Program-made: the position numbers and the translations under genes
Part shown: positions 1-8,375 of the stretch, one piece after another
How the letters are laid out: the number at the start of each line of letters is the position of its first letter
Position numbering within the stretch: position 1 is the stretch's first letter
Notes under the pieces: model-generated
What the model was told of the DNA's origin: nothing
Database searches by the model: none
What the model saw: the letters and a program-made list of their open reading frames with translations, nothing else
From: Bin87 sp965220095
GTDB taxonomy: Bacteria; Chloroflexota; Dehalococcoidia; Lucifugimonadales; UBA3495
Direction: 5' to 3'
Assembly (NCBI GenBank): GCA_965220095.1
Contig: OZ244805.1
Span: forward strand, 2,666,001-2,730,000
Length of the DNA stretch: 64,000 nt

Positions 1-1118
1 AACAGCTCGGTATTCTTCCTGGTCAACTCGGGCGGCATGGATCCAATCTGAAGCAGTACCATCAGGTGTCCAATGCGGAGCATTTCGGCAGCTTCGGTGA
101 GCTTGCGGCGCACCGTTTCCGGACTGCCGGCGATGATGTGCCCCTGCTCAACGTAATCCTTCCACTTGTTTTCCGTGGCGGCGCGTCGGGCCTCTTCCCC
201 CATCTGGGGACGCAACGACTTGCGGATGGATTCCAGCGAGCGGTAGCCGGGCGATTCGGCGTAGGGCGGATACACCCGCAGCATTTTCTCGTAGAAATAC
301 TGCACGTGCTGCTCGTAATCCCGCTCGGCCTGCTCGTCGGTCTCGGAAACGCACACCAGTTGCAGGAACCCCAGGCGATGGGGGTTGTCGTCGACGCCAC
401 GCTCGGCAGCGCGCTCCCAGTAACCCTTCACGATGTTGTAGCCGCGCAGGTAGCCGTAGTAAGAAAGGTAGCAGTACACGTAGTCGCGATCCAGAACCCA
501 ATCCCAGGTTTCCAGGCTGCCCGAGCCGGGAATCCAGACGGGCGGATGGGGTTGCTGCATGGGCCTCGGCCAAATGCTGATGTAGCGCAGCTTGTTGTAC
601 TTGCCGTTGAAGATAGTGGGCTGGCGCTGCGTCCACGCCTGCATAATCACGTCGTGGGCCTCGGTATGACGGTCCCGCAGGGTGATGGGCACCTGGCCGT
701 AGGAGAAGGTGGTATCCATGGAGGTGCCCACCGGGAAGCCGGCCACCAGGCGACCGCCGGAAATTACGTCCAACATGGCCATTTCCTCGGCAACGCGCAC
801 CGGCGGGTTGTAGAGGGCCAGGCTGTTGCCCAGCACAATGAGGGCTCCGTTGTTGGTGGTGTTGGCCAGCACCGACGCAATCAGGTTGGGCGAAGGCATA
901 ATGCCGTAGGCATTGTTGTGGTGCTCGTTAACGCAGATACCATCGAAGCCGATTTCATCGGCGTAGCGCAGCTGGTCGATGTATTCGGCGTAATACTGAT
1001 TGCCCTTGACCGGATCGAAATTCTCGTTGGGGAGGTCGACCCAGGCCGAGTGATGCTGCTCGGCAAAGTCCTCGGGCAGGTCCTGATAGGGCATCAGGTG
1101 GAAGAAGGATATTTTCAT
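1..1118 (-). CDS. LLM-class flavin-dependent oxidoreductase (C-terminus cut by window edge)
   Basis: Reading back from an ATG at 1118 gives about 372 residues without a stop to the window edge, so the C-terminus is missing. The N-terminus MKISFFHLMPYQDLPEDF, the segment ADEIGFDGICVNEHHNNAYG and the later LDVISGGRLVAGFPVG and PHPPVWIPGSGS are typical of the bacterial luciferase-like (LLM) TIM-barrel family, which uses FMN or F420. The substrate cannot be told. A GAGGT ribosome site lies about 9 nt upstream of the ATG. Two other LLM genes lie at 13.8 and 23.0 kb; this one is the most divergent. Long open frames on the opposite strand here are shadows. Confidence 0.9.
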   Translation of the reverse strand, partial: MKISFFHLMPYQDLPEDFAEQHHSAWVDLPNENFDPVKGNQYYAEYIDQLRYADEIGFDGICVNEHHNNAYGIMPSPNLIASVLANTTNNGALIVLGNSLALYNPPVRVAEEMAMLDVISGGRLVAGFPVGTSMDTTFSYGQVPITLRDRHTEAHDVIMQAWTQRQPTIFNGKYNKLRYISIWPRPMQQPHPPVWIPGSGSLETWDWVLDRDYVYCYLSYYGYLRGYNIVKGYWERAAERGVDDNPHRLGFLQLVCVSETDEQAERDYEQHVQYFYEKMLRVYPPYAESPGYRSLESIRKSLRPQMGEEARRAATENKWKDYVEQGHIIAGSPETVRRKLTEAAEMLRIGHLMVLLQIGSMPPELTRKNTEL

Positions 1119-1189
1119 GTTGTGACGTACCTCGGCGATGAGTCGGCTGCCCTTCGTGGGCGCTGGAATTGTAACATAGGGCCGGCGGC

Positions 1190-1783
1190 CTACCCGCTGG
1201 GCGGCGCGGATGGAACGGGGAAGAGGTCGGCAACCGGTCGGGAGAAATCGGGCAGAACCGGCTCCGCCGCGATGGTGTCACCGGTGCGAAAGACGACGGT
1301 CCGGTCCGGACGATAGGCGGTGACCGTGCGCGACTGCGGATAGACCACCCAGACGATTTGCACGCCGGCAGTCAGGTACTCCTCAACTTTTGCGAACATG
1401 TCGGCGGCAGTGTTGTTGGGGGATACGACCTCGATTGCCATGGCAGGCACCAGGTCTAGGATTGCTTCGGCGCCCGTCGGCACTTCACTGGTGATCACGG
1501 CCAGGTCCGGGCGTCGGGTGCGGCTGCGGTCGACACCAACTCGAAAGTACGCTTCTGCCAGAACTATCAGCTGCGGTGGCTCGTCGATAGGTCCTTCAAG
1601 CGCTCGCCAAATCAGCCGCACCACTTGCGAATGCAGAAACATGTCCGGTGTCATGCCTTTTTCCTCCCCGTCCCACACGTGCTTCCTGACGATGCGGCCG
1701 TCGAGGAGTTCGCAGCCCTGAGTCATCTCCCGGGGCAGGGCATTGAATTCATCCAGCGTGTAGATTTTCTCGGCTGTGGTCAT
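1190..1783 (-). CDS. Uma2-family (DUF820) putative endonuclease
   Basis: A 197-residue protein of the Uma2 family, a PD-(D/E)XK-fold nuclease-like group common in cyanobacteria and Chloroflexi. The family pattern is clear: YTLDEFNALP at the N-terminus, then ELLDGRIV, RRPDLAVI, and AIEVVSPNN followed by KVEEYLTAGVQIVWVVYP. The Asp of RRPDL and the Glu of AIEV are the expected active-site acids. I chose the ATG at 1783 because a GGGAG sits about 8 nt upstream; another in-frame start lies at 1801. The cellular role of these proteins is unknown; they are often scattered singletons, as here. Confidence 0.85.
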   Translation of the reverse strand: MTTAEKIYTLDEFNALPREMTQGCELLDGRIVRKHVWDGEEKGMTPDMFLHSQVVRLIWRALEGPIDEPPQLIVLAEAYFRVGVDRSRTRRPDLAVITSEVPTGAEAILDLVPAMAIEVVSPNNTAADMFAKVEEYLTAGVQIVWVVYPQSRTVTAYRPDRTVVFRTGDTIAAEPVLPDFSRPVADLFPVPSAPPSG

Positions 1784-1825
1784 GGGCGGACTCCCGAGCA
1801 AGGCAATGGCCGGGGATGTAAACCT

Positions 1826-2668
1826 TTAGCTGGCCAGCCAACCCTGCACGGCGTCGATGAAATCGGCCGGGTTGTCCTCGAACACCATGTGGCCGGCGCG
1901 CTGGATTTGGGCGAGGGTGCCCTGCTGCAGCGTGGCAACCATCTGCTGGGCGGTTTCCTCGGTGAGCAGGTCGGTTTCCATCCCTCGCACCAGCAGCGTG
2001 GGGCAAGTGATTCGGTCCAGCGTGGGCCAAAGGTCAACCGACGGGGCAGCCGTGCCGTTGACGCGCTGCTCGCGGATTTCAGGGTCAAACTTCCAGCCCA
2101 GCTTACCGTTGGGCAGCTGTTGCGTTTGACCGGTGAGGCGGCGGCGCATAACAGGCTCCGAAGCGAAGCGGTTGCCGGTCTGCACGTGGGCCAGGGCCGC
2201 TTCGAAGGTGTCGAATTCGGGCGGCAGGTTTCGCAGTTCGCTGGTTATACGGTTGCCGCCGGCGGGCTCGATCCTGGGACCGATGTCCACGATGCACAGG
2301 CGCTCCAGCCGCTCGGGGTGCTCGCTGGCGAAGGCCATGCTGTTGCGTCCGCCCATGGAGTGGCCAAACAGGATGAACTTGTCCAGGCCGATGGCATCCA
2401 GGAACCCGACCAAATCGGCCACGAAAGCATCGGTGGAGTAGTCGCCGCCGGGGGCGTGGTCGGTGTCGCCGCGACCGCGCTGGTCGAGGGCATAGACGTG
2501 ATAGTCGCGGTACAGGGATTCGGCAACGTCATCCCAAACGTGGGCGTGGCCGCGCAGACCGTGCAGCATAACCAGCGGCGGCTTGCCTGCGGTGCCCCAG
2601 TCGAGGTAGTGCAGGTTGATTCCGTTGGCGGTAACGTGCTTGCTCTTGGGCTGGACTTGCGTAGTCAT
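1826..2668 (-). CDS. alpha/beta hydrolase
   Basis: A 280-residue alpha/beta-fold hydrolase. The oxyanion region LVMLHGLRG is followed by the nucleophile elbow GHSMGG (Ser about 104) and a late AGHMVFEDNP that supplies the catalytic His (about 260). Asp in the segment after LLVRGMETD is a likely third member of the triad. Length and motifs fit the esterase/lipase/haloalkane-dehalogenase-like group, and the substrate cannot be inferred. GAGGAG lies upstream of the ATG. It is followed about 70 bp upstream on the same strand by the enoyl-CoA hydratase gene, so the two may be co-transcribed. A second, unrelated alpha/beta hydrolase lies at 15.8 kb. Confidence 0.9.
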   Translation of the reverse strand: MTTQVQPKSKHVTANGINLHYLDWGTAGKPPLVMLHGLRGHAHVWDDVAESLYRDYHVYALDQRGRGDTDHAPGGDYSTDAFVADLVGFLDAIGLDKFILFGHSMGGRNSMAFASEHPERLERLCIVDIGPRIEPAGGNRITSELRNLPPEFDTFEAALAHVQTGNRFASEPVMRRRLTGQTQQLPNGKLGWKFDPEIREQRVNGTAAPSVDLWPTLDRITCPTLLVRGMETDLLTEETAQQMVATLQQGTLAQIQRAGHMVFEDNPADFIDAVQGWLAS

Positions 2669-2736
2669 AGCGATTGCTCCTCAGAAGCGGTGGTGCATTG
2701 GCCGGTTGGCCGTCGTGTGGATGAACGGATCGATAA

Positions 2737-3525
2737 TTACTTCAGCTGCCAGTTGGGGCGGCGCTTTTCGGCGAAGGCGCGGGGGCCTTCCTTGCTGTCT
2801 TCGGTGGTGAGGATGTAGTCGTAGGCCACATAGGTCTTGGCGCTGATTTCGGCGATGGACATATCCAGGCTGCTGTAGGCCAGGTCTTTGATGGTGCGCA
2901 CGGCCAGCGGGGCGTTTTGGGCGATGCTCTCCGCCATCTTGACCGCTTCAGACAGCAGGTCGTCAGCCGGCACCACCCGATTGAGGAACCCCATTTCCTG
3001 GACTCGGGGCGCCGGCAGCAGCTCGGCGGTCATCACCAACTCCAGGACGTTGGCAATGCCAATCATCTTGGTGAGTTCCACGGCGAAGGGAGGCATCAGG
3101 CTCCACTTGGTTTCGGTAATGCCCAGGCGAGCGGTATCGGCGGCCAGTCGCACGTCGCACATTTGCGCAATCGCCCAGCCACCCGCAGCGGCGGCGCCAT
3201 TGACGGCCGCAACCAGGGGCTTGTCGGGCCTTGTCCACATGTGGGGTCGGTCGGGCGCCATACTGTTTTCGGCACGGGCCTGCACTCCGGCGGAATTATC
3301 CGAGGCACGCTCTTTCAGGTCGCGGCCGGCGCAGAAGTTGCGCCCGCTGCCGGTAATAACGGCCACCCACGCCTCGTCGTCCTCGCGGTCGAAGTGGTTG
3401 ATGATTTCCTGCAACTCCCGGCGCAACTGCCGGTTGATGGCGTTGGAGGCTTCGGGCCGGTTCAGCGTGATGATGGCCACGTGGTTATCAACGCCGGTCT
3501 TTTCGTACAGTATGGTTTCAGGCAT
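2737..3525 (-). CDS. enoyl-CoA hydratase/isomerase family protein
   Basis: A 262-residue crotonase-fold protein of normal length. It carries NRPEASNAIN, the first oxyanion-hole segment GSGRNFCAGRDL and the second one VNGAAAAGGWAIAQMCDVRLA (split here by function: hydrogen-bonding glycine in AAGG). The C-terminal TEDSKEGPRAFAEKRRPNW is typical of the family. Members hydrate or isomerise enoyl-CoA thioesters in beta-oxidation or related pathways; the exact reaction cannot be told. I chose the ATG at 3525 because GGAGAA lies upstream; the frame stays open further to 3609 but those residues do not look like a crotonase N-terminus. Confidence 0.9.
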   Translation of the reverse strand: MPETILYEKTGVDNHVAIITLNRPEASNAINRQLRRELQEIINHFDREDDEAWVAVITGSGRNFCAGRDLKERASDNSAGVQARAENSMAPDRPHMWTRPDKPLVAAVNGAAAAGGWAIAQMCDVRLAADTARLGITETKWSLMPPFAVELTKMIGIANVLELVMTAELLPAPRVQEMGFLNRVVPADDLLSEAVKMAESIAQNAPLAVRTIKDLAYSSLDMSIAEISAKTYVAYDYILTTEDSKEGPRAFAEKRRPNWQLK

Positions 3526-3609
3526 TGCGGTGCGTTCTCCTTGCTGGATGCGGTTTTTTCTGATTGATCGCGGTCGTTTCGATTGGGTAGTTGGATCAAG
3601 CGGCGGCAA

Positions 3610-3969
3610 TCAGGCATAGTGGCCCAGATACTGGCCGCCGATGACATGGACGTGTCCGTGGGACTGGCTCTGCAATCCGTCATAGCCAAAGTTGGACAGG
3701 ATACGGAAGCCGTCCGGGCAGTACATGCAGCCCAGCGTGGCCGCCACGTTCCCCAGCTTCGCCATCATCCCGTTGCTCCACATATCCAGCTGCGACATAT
3801 GGTGGCGAGGCATCACCAGAAGCATTATGGGCACCCAGGTCAGCCGGTTGACGATGGCAATGAGGTCGTTATCCAGATAGCGGATACGGGCCGGTTCGGT
3901 TCCAGCGACGATATCGCAGAACACGCAGCCGGCGACGGATTGGCTGGCGGCAGGGTTTGGCTGGGTCAT
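3610..3969 (-). CDS. HIT-family protein (histidine triad nucleotide-binding)
   Basis: A 119-residue HIT-fold protein. The N-terminal CVFCDIVAG is the usual opening of the family, and the C-terminal SHGHVHVIGG carries the H-x-H-x-H triad, whose middle His is the nucleophile on nucleotidyl phosphates. The central MLLVMPRHH also fits. Such proteins are small cytosolic nucleotide hydrolases or transferases. The C-terminus ends shortly after the triad, as is normal. It is downstream of the coiled-coil membrane protein and upstream of the enoyl-CoA hydratase on the same strand, with short gaps, but a functional link is not evident. Confidence 0.88.
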   Translation of the reverse strand: MTQPNPAASQSVAGCVFCDIVAGTEPARIRYLDNDLIAIVNRLTWVPIMLLVMPRHHMSQLDMWSNGMMAKLGNVAATLGCMYCPDGFRILSNFGYDGLQSQSHGHVHVIGGQYLGHYA

Positions 3970-3993
3970 GTAGCAGTGCTCGGGGAGTGAATA

Positions 3994-4452
3994 TCAGTCG
4001 GAAGGATGGCCGTTGGCGCGTTCGTCCAGGCGGCGGCGCAGGTCGGCAACCTCGGAGCCGAGTTCCTCCAGCCGCAGCTGCGTTGTCGCCAGGGCGTTTT
4101 CCGCCCGGGCGGCCCGTTCGCGTTCTCGGTCAGCTTGCTCACGTTCCCAGTCAGCGCGTTCACGCTCCCTGGCGGCTTGTGCTCGCTCCCAGTTAGCGCG
4201 TCTGGTTTCTCCCATGGTGAACCACACTTGAATCACTCCTGCCAATGCGAATGCGGCTATTCCGTTGAGGAGACAGTCCGTAAACAAATCTCGCGGTGTC
4301 GCAGCGGATGGTCCCGGAAGCGCCAGGGTGATACCAACTACGGCTCCGCTCAAACACAGCGGGAGGACAGCGAAGAGCACCGCATCACGAGATGTCCAGC
4401 CGACCGCCGCGGCATTGTCCGGCGTCCCGTTCTGATTTTCATTGTACTGCAT
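3994..4452 (-). CDS. small membrane protein with C-terminal coiled coil
   Basis: A 152-residue protein that I do not recognise. Two hydrophobic segments are visible, about residues 23-45 (DAVLFAVLPLCLSGAVVGIT) and 62-80 (LNGIAAFALAGVIQVWF). They are followed by a highly charged stretch of roughly 60 residues rich in R, E, A and W with heptad-like spacing (repeats of WERxQAxRERER), which is most likely a long coiled coil on one side of the membrane. The tail is ERANGHPSD. The tandem WER/RER repeats are also visible at the DNA level. No domain suggests an enzymatic role. Confidence 0.7.
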   Translation of the reverse strand: MQYNENQNGTPDNAAAVGWTSRDAVLFAVLPLCLSGAVVGITLALPGPSAATPRDLFTDCLLNGIAAFALAGVIQVWFTMGETRRANWERAQAARERERADWEREQADRERERAARAENALATTQLRLEELGSEVADLRRRLDERANGHPSD

Positions 4453-4679
4453 CGGTTGGCTTGCGTGTTCTCCCCGCCGCGCCGCCTGGTAGCCGGAACG
4501 TTACTATACGAACCACCGCGACGGCGTGTCAAACACGCGGCTCGCGCATCCCGGGCCGGTCGATTATCCACTCGAACAGATTGCCCCGTTCATCCCGAGC
4601 CTGCCGAAGGAACCTCTTTGGCTCTGGGTTCGCCGGCACCTCGGGTTCGCCGGTGGTTCCGAACCGGTTGGATATCAGG

Positions 4680-4868
4680 TTGCGAGCTTTTCTCGATGCC
4701 GGCAGTGCGAAAGTCAAAGCTTTCATACAACATTTCAAAACCGTCAGGTGTTGGCTTCCCACGCTTTCGCGCCTCGTAGTCGGACCAGGAAGCGAACATC
4801 CTGGACGGCGATGCCTTGAAGTGGCGCTCAGCCTGGATTGTGGCGAGGGTAGTCTGGCTGTCTGGCAT
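4680..4868 (-). pseudogene. truncated SRPBCC/AHSA1-like gene
   Basis: From the ATG at 4868 the first 60 or so residues (TIQAERHFKASPSRMFASW, then EARKRGKPTPDGFEM, ESFDFRTAGIEKS) read like the start of an Activator-of-Hsp90-ATPase-1-like (AHSA1) SRPBCC protein, which is normally 140-170 residues. After about residue 60 the family pattern stops. The following DNA holds a repeat-like string (TCATCCCGAGCCTGCCGAAG) seen in related form at 12.93 and 36.34 kb. The gene therefore looks cut off by insertion or decay. The open frame itself continues to 4590 but the tail is not family-like. Confidence 0.6.
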
Positions 4869-5006
4869 AACGGGTCCCCTTACTTCTCTGTGGCAACACG
4901 GAGATAAATGTCGGGCTCCGGTAACCGCCCGCGTACACTACCGGGCAGATAAACAACTTAACGGCAATATAATGTTCGCGTGCTTTGTTGCCAACCGGCA
5001 GAGGCC

Positions 5007-5154
5007 GTCACGTGTACCCACTTTAATCTGTCATTGCGAGGAGCATAGCCACGTGGCAATCTCGATGAGGTTGAACACACGTCGGCGAACCGCCGTTGCT
5101 ACGGCGACGAGATTGCCACGCTACGCTCGCAATGACACAGTGGGTACGCGTGAG
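5007..5154. repeat. R1 inverted-repeat (MITE-like) element, copy 1
   Basis: About 148 bp with long imperfect terminal inverted repeats. The left end is GTCACGTGTACCCACTTTAA and the right end reads GTGGGTACGCGTGAG. Inside each end lies TCATTGCGAG...GTGGCAATCTCG and its inverse. The same element recurs at 13621, 21176, 22476 (three in tandem) and 36466. The flanking 10-mers here (GGCAGAGGCC left) match the other side only poorly, so this copy is probably old. It contains no gene. The gap 4869-5507 between the SRPBCC remnant and mogA holds only this copy and the decayed one after it. Confidence 0.85.
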
Positions 5155-5292
5155 GCGCAGACCCGCCCATCTGCTGACGCGAAAGGAGCCGGGAGGGAAA
5201 GCCGACCACCCAGATGGATGCCATCAATCGAAAGGCCCGGCCAGTTTCAACAAACCCTTTCGACCAGCCGGTTGGAGGCCGTCGGGCCCCCG

Positions 5293-5400
5293 CTGTTGTT
5301 GCGAGGGACGTGGCGACTCGGGAATCCCGATGAGGTTAGGCGCGTGTCGGCGAACCACGACCGCTGCGGCGAGGAAATTGCAGCGTTGCGCCGGCAAAGA
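5293..5400. repeat. decayed R1 element
   Basis: This stretch aligns by eye to the body of R1 (TTGCGAGGGACGTGGCGACT, GATGAGGTTAGGCGCGTGTC, CGGCGAACCACGACCGCTGC) with many substitutions. The ends are no longer recognisable. It is best read as an old R1 copy that has drifted. Confidence 0.5.
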
Positions 5401-5507
5401 TGGGCGGCGTTCTGCGGTGTGGTATGATTGCGATGTGCAGCCAGCCTGCGCATTTTGATTGTCTGTACCAACCGCCGCACCCGGTGTCTTGCCCTGATTC
5501 CCGTCCT

Positions 5508-5999
5508 ATGTTTCGACTGGCAATTCTCACCATCAGCACATCCGGAGCCCGAGGCGAACGGGAGGATACGGGTGGGCAGGCGATTCGCGAAAAGCTGCCG
5601 CCTCCCGACTATCAGGAAGTACGCTATGAGGTCGTGTCTGACGATGAGAATGTCATCACCCAGCGGATTTCCGAATGGGCCGACTCGGGCGAAGTTGACC
5701 TGGTGGTAACCACCGGCGGCACCGGCATGGGTCGCCGGGACGTTACACCGGAGGCAGCTCGTCGGGCGATGGATCGCGAAGTCCCCGGCATGGCGGAGGC
5801 GATGCGCGCCCAAACACTGCAGTTCACGCCGATGGCCATGCTCAGCCGGTCGGTGGTGGGCATCCGCAAACACACGCTAATTATTACGCTGCCGGGCAGT
5901 CCCCGGGGCGTCGGCGAGTGTCTGGATGTGGTCTTGCCCGTACTGCCCCACTCCATCGAGCTGTTGCAGCGGGAATCGGTGCAGGAACATCCCCGCTAG
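5508..5999 (+). CDS. MogA/MoaB-family molybdopterin adenylyltransferase-like protein
   Basis: A 163-residue single-domain MoCF-biosynthesis protein. It carries LAILTISTSGARGEREDTGG, the substrate-loop VTTGGTGMGRRDVTPEA, and the C-terminal LIITLPGSPRGVGECLDVV, the standard signature. The family adenylylates molybdopterin before molybdate insertion by MoeA; two moeA-type genes lie at 55.7 and 59.9 kb. I chose the ATG at 5508 (MFRLAILT) because the family begins there; the frame is open upstream, but that part comes from decayed repeat DNA. MogA and MoaB cannot be separated by eye, so no symbol is given. Confidence 0.9.
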   Translation: MFRLAILTISTSGARGEREDTGGQAIREKLPPPDYQEVRYEVVSDDENVITQRISEWADSGEVDLVVTTGGTGMGRRDVTPEAARRAMDREVPGMAEAMRAQTLQFTPMAMLSRSVVGIRKHTLIITLPGSPRGVGECLDVVLPVLPHSIELLQRESVQEHPR

Positions 6000-6117
6000 C
6001 GCGCCCGTCATTGCCGACCGTGCCTATTGCTGGTCTTCATCATTGCCAACCATCAACATCGACGGCCAAAATCAGTCCACACCCACCAACAAATTAAACA
6101 CCGGAGATAGCCCCAAA

Positions 6118-6465
6118 ATGACCACCCAAGCCAATCCCAACGAAACTGAAGCCGTGTACTGGCCCAGGGTCAAAGAGTTGCTGGACACCATCATGGAGCG
6201 TTGGATCGAACGCCACGATCGCCAACCTTACCCGGGCATCCACGAGTACTGGTGGGAGACGCCGGAGGACTTGGCGAATTCGGTGCTGAACGGATACCCA
6301 TCCATCGAACCGGGCCTGCCGGGCGCGGAAACGCACCTGGTGCGGTCTTTGCGGCTGGGTTGCGGCACCTTCGGGCGGATGCCGCTGCGGGGGCCATTCC
6401 TGTCACGAACCGAGGCGGCGGAGATTGCGTCCTGGATCGACGCCGGTATGCCGGTGGGCCCGTAG
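6118..6465 (+). CDS. hypothetical protein
   Basis: A 115-residue acidic protein that I do not recognise. It starts MTTQANPNETEAVYWPRVKE and contains ERHDRQPYPGIHEYWWETPE and the ending RTEAAEIASWIDAGMPVGP. The end resembles the xxEIxxIxxWIDAGMP string found at the end of some c-type-cytochrome-like domains, but there is no CxxCH, so this may be chance. It stops 8 bp before the next gene, so the three small genes 6118-7182 probably form one transcript. The preceding 100 bp are AT-richer than the surroundings and may hold the promoter, but no clean -35/-10 pair stands out. Confidence 0.6.
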   Translation: MTTQANPNETEAVYWPRVKELLDTIMERWIERHDRQPYPGIHEYWWETPEDLANSVLNGYPSIEPGLPGAETHLVRSLRLGCGTFGRMPLRGPFLSRTEAAEIASWIDAGMPVGP

Positions 6466-6473
6466 GAATAACA

Positions 6474-6821
6474 ATGAGCGCGGCAGAACAACCCCCGACC
6501 ATTCCGGACCCGGTAGCCGCCGCCCGACAGCAATTCGCCGTCCACAATATGATGCTGGGCGCCGAAATATTGCGCGACGCAGCACACCAGGCCGTAGTCA
6601 AAGCCGCCGACCAACGTGGCTGGCCCTGCGAAAACCAGGAACAAGCCTACGACATTTTGAAAAAACTCGACGATAGCCTGGGCCTTATCTCGGGCTATAT
6701 GTACGCTGAAGGTTTGCCCGACAAAATCCGCTATCGTTACGATGAAATTGTAGAAGGCGAAATTGAAACGGATTGTTGGGTCATGGACAAATTCCTTGAG
6801 AAGCTGGCCAATCTAACCTGA
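6474..6821 (+). CDS. HEPN-like (PaREP1-type) small helical protein
   Basis: A 115-residue protein, predicted all-helical from composition. The segment QFAVHNMMLGAEILRDAAHQ followed by AVVKAADQRGWP resembles the PaREP1/HEPN-type pattern of a first helix with a gap and then an (A/S)-E-x-L-(R/W)-x-A-x-(H/A)-x-A motif. It then has DILKKLDDSLGLISGYMYA. The next gene carries the same pattern more clearly, so the two may be diverged paralogues. HEPN proteins are often RNases or structural partners in toxin-antitoxin and defence loci, but the usual RxxxxH nuclease motif is not seen here. The ATG at 6474 lies 6 bp after the previous stop. Confidence 0.6.
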   Translation: MSAAEQPPTIPDPVAAARQQFAVHNMMLGAEILRDAAHQAVVKAADQRGWPCENQEQAYDILKKLDDSLGLISGYMYAEGLPDKIRYRYDEIVEGEIETDCWVMDKFLEKLANLT

Positions 6822-6828
6822 CGCCAGG

Positions 6829-7182
6829 ATGCTAACTGCTGAACATACGCAGACTGCCCACGAGTTCCAGGAGCGCGCAAATCGAGAGTTCGCCAGCGGC
6901 AACCGATTGATTGCTTCAGAAATACTATGGGGTGCAGTTGCTCACGCGGTTATGGCCATTGCCACTGAAAACGGCTGGTCCAAAGGAAACCACGGCGCAT
7001 TTAGAGCCGCCGTCAGGAGGCTCAGCCGTGAACGCAACGATCCTGTTTTGACAACATTCTTCGACAGCGCCGAGAAACTGCACGAAAACTTTTACCACAA
7101 TAACCTGAACCCAGCCGGAATAACGCAGAGGCGGGAACAAGCCGAAAGACTCGTACCCCGCTTGCTCGCTCTGCTCGGCTAA
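6829..7182 (+). CDS. HEPN-like (PaREP1-type) small helical protein
   Basis: A 117-residue protein starting MLTAEHTQTAHEFQERANRE. The stretch FASGNRLIASEILWGAVAHA followed by VMAIATENGWSKGNH is a good match to the PaREP1/HEPN-like pattern (GN/D xxxAxExxWGAxxHAxxAIA). Later ENFYHNNLNP supplies an aromatic/His-rich helix also common in this group. It follows the previous gene by 7 bp and is closed by a strong hairpin at 7210. Function is unknown; the pair with the upstream paralogue suggests a heteromeric complex or a toxin-antitoxin-like unit, which is inference. Confidence 0.68.
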   Translation: MLTAEHTQTAHEFQERANREFASGNRLIASEILWGAVAHAVMAIATENGWSKGNHGAFRAAVRRLSRERNDPVLTTFFDSAEKLHENFYHNNLNPAGITQRREQAERLVPRLLALLG

Positions 7183-7209
7183 CTGCCCGCCGCAGCGCAT
7201 ATCAACAAG

Positions 7210-7243
7210 AACGCCGCCGTCAGGAAATCCCGACGGCGGCGTT
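7210..7243. terminator. bidirectional hairpin terminator between convergent genes
   Basis: A perfect 12-bp stem AACGCCGCCGTC / GACGGCGGCGTT around a 10-nt loop, placed between the convergent ends of the 6829 gene (+) and the NHL gene (-). Only short T-runs follow, so efficiency is uncertain. Confidence 0.75.
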
Positions 7244-7271
7244 CATTTGCCAGTTAGTTGCAGGGGCTGCT

Positions 7272-8276
7272 TTACAGCAGTACCGGCTCCTTCTCCTTCG
7301 TGTAGATCTGGATGCGGCCTCGGGTGTGGTCGATAATGCAAATCTGACCCGAGGAGCTAATCTTGACGGCGCACGGGTTGGCGAAAGCCTTCTCGAAGGC
7401 GCCGCCATCGTTCGTGATGGCCATGGTGCGCTGGCGAATCATGTCCGGGTTGGAGTTGAGCTTCGTCTTGCCCCACTCAGACAGCTGGTAGTCTCCCTTC
7501 AACTGGGCGCGGAAGCGTCCGTCGGGAGCCAGAATCTGCACGCGGTCGTTCTCACGGTCGCAGACGTAGATGTCGCCATCGCTGTCGACGGCTACGGCGC
7601 TGGGCCGCTTGAACTGGCCGGGGCCGTTGCCGCTCATCCCGAAAGATGCCAGCCACTGCCCGTCCTGGGCAAACTGCTGGATGCGGTCGTTGCGCCAGTC
7701 AGCCGCGTAAATCAGGCCGTTGTTGTCGAGGCAAATGCCCCAGGGCAGATTGAACTCGCCGTTGCCGGAACCGGCTGATCCGAACTGGCTCTTGAAAGCG
7801 CCGTCGAGGCCGTAGCTCTGGATCCGGTTGTTCTTGCTGTCGACGAGCCACATGGTGTCGCCGTCGATGGCAATGCCGGACGGGCCGTTGAACTGGCCAG
7901 GGCCGGAGCCAACTTCGCCCCAGTGGCTGAGGTACTCGCCGTCGGCGTCATAGATGGTGATGCGATTCAGGTACTCGTCCGCAACGTACAGGTTGTTGTC
8001 GCTGTCCAGGGCGCACGCCGTGGGCCAGTACATATCGCCACCGTCTTCGCCGAACTTGCTGAATTCGCTGACGAACTCCTCGTTCAGCGTGGCCACGGTT
8101 ACGTGGACGCCGTCGGGCCGGTTTTCGTAGGAGCGGTTGAGAACGTAGACCTTACCCTCATCGTCGATAGCCATGTCAACCGGATTGCGGAACCCGGTGC
8201 CGTTGAACTCGTTGCGTCCTATGGAGTGGCTATAGTTGAAGGCAGTATCAACGAGGCCAAATAGATGGGTACTCAT
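7272..8276 (-). CDS. NHL-repeat beta-propeller protein
   Basis: A 334-residue protein made of NHL repeats. Units with G-x-G-x-GQF-x-x-P-x-G-I-A-(I/V)-D spacing are visible, for example GSGPGQFNGPSGIAID, GSGNGEFNLPWGICLD and GNGPGQFKRPSAVAVD, each followed by IYVCDRENDRVQ-type strands. This fits a six-bladed propeller. No signal peptide is visible after the chosen ATG at 8276 (MSTHLFGLVD). It is the last gene of a run DUF1800 - DUF1501 - NHL on the minus strand. NHL propellers usually bind ligands or proteins; the partner here is not known. Confidence 0.85.
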   Translation of the reverse strand: MSTHLFGLVDTAFNYSHSIGRNEFNGTGFRNPVDMAIDDEGKVYVLNRSYENRPDGVHVTVATLNEEFVSEFSKFGEDGGDMYWPTACALDSDNNLYVADEYLNRITIYDADGEYLSHWGEVGSGPGQFNGPSGIAIDGDTMWLVDSKNNRIQSYGLDGAFKSQFGSAGSGNGEFNLPWGICLDNNGLIYAADWRNDRIQQFAQDGQWLASFGMSGNGPGQFKRPSAVAVDSDGDIYVCDRENDRVQILAPDGRFRAQLKGDYQLSEWGKTKLNSNPDMIRQRTMAITNDGGAFEKAFANPCAVKISSSGQICIIDHTRGRIQIYTKEKEPVLL

Positions 8277-8375
8277 GGACTTCCCTCTCGCGTTGTGTAC
8301 TCGGCGTTGCAAGCCACGGCGGGGCCGGTTTGGGACGGATTATCCCGCCGTGGCGTTTTCTACCAGTGGTTGGGC

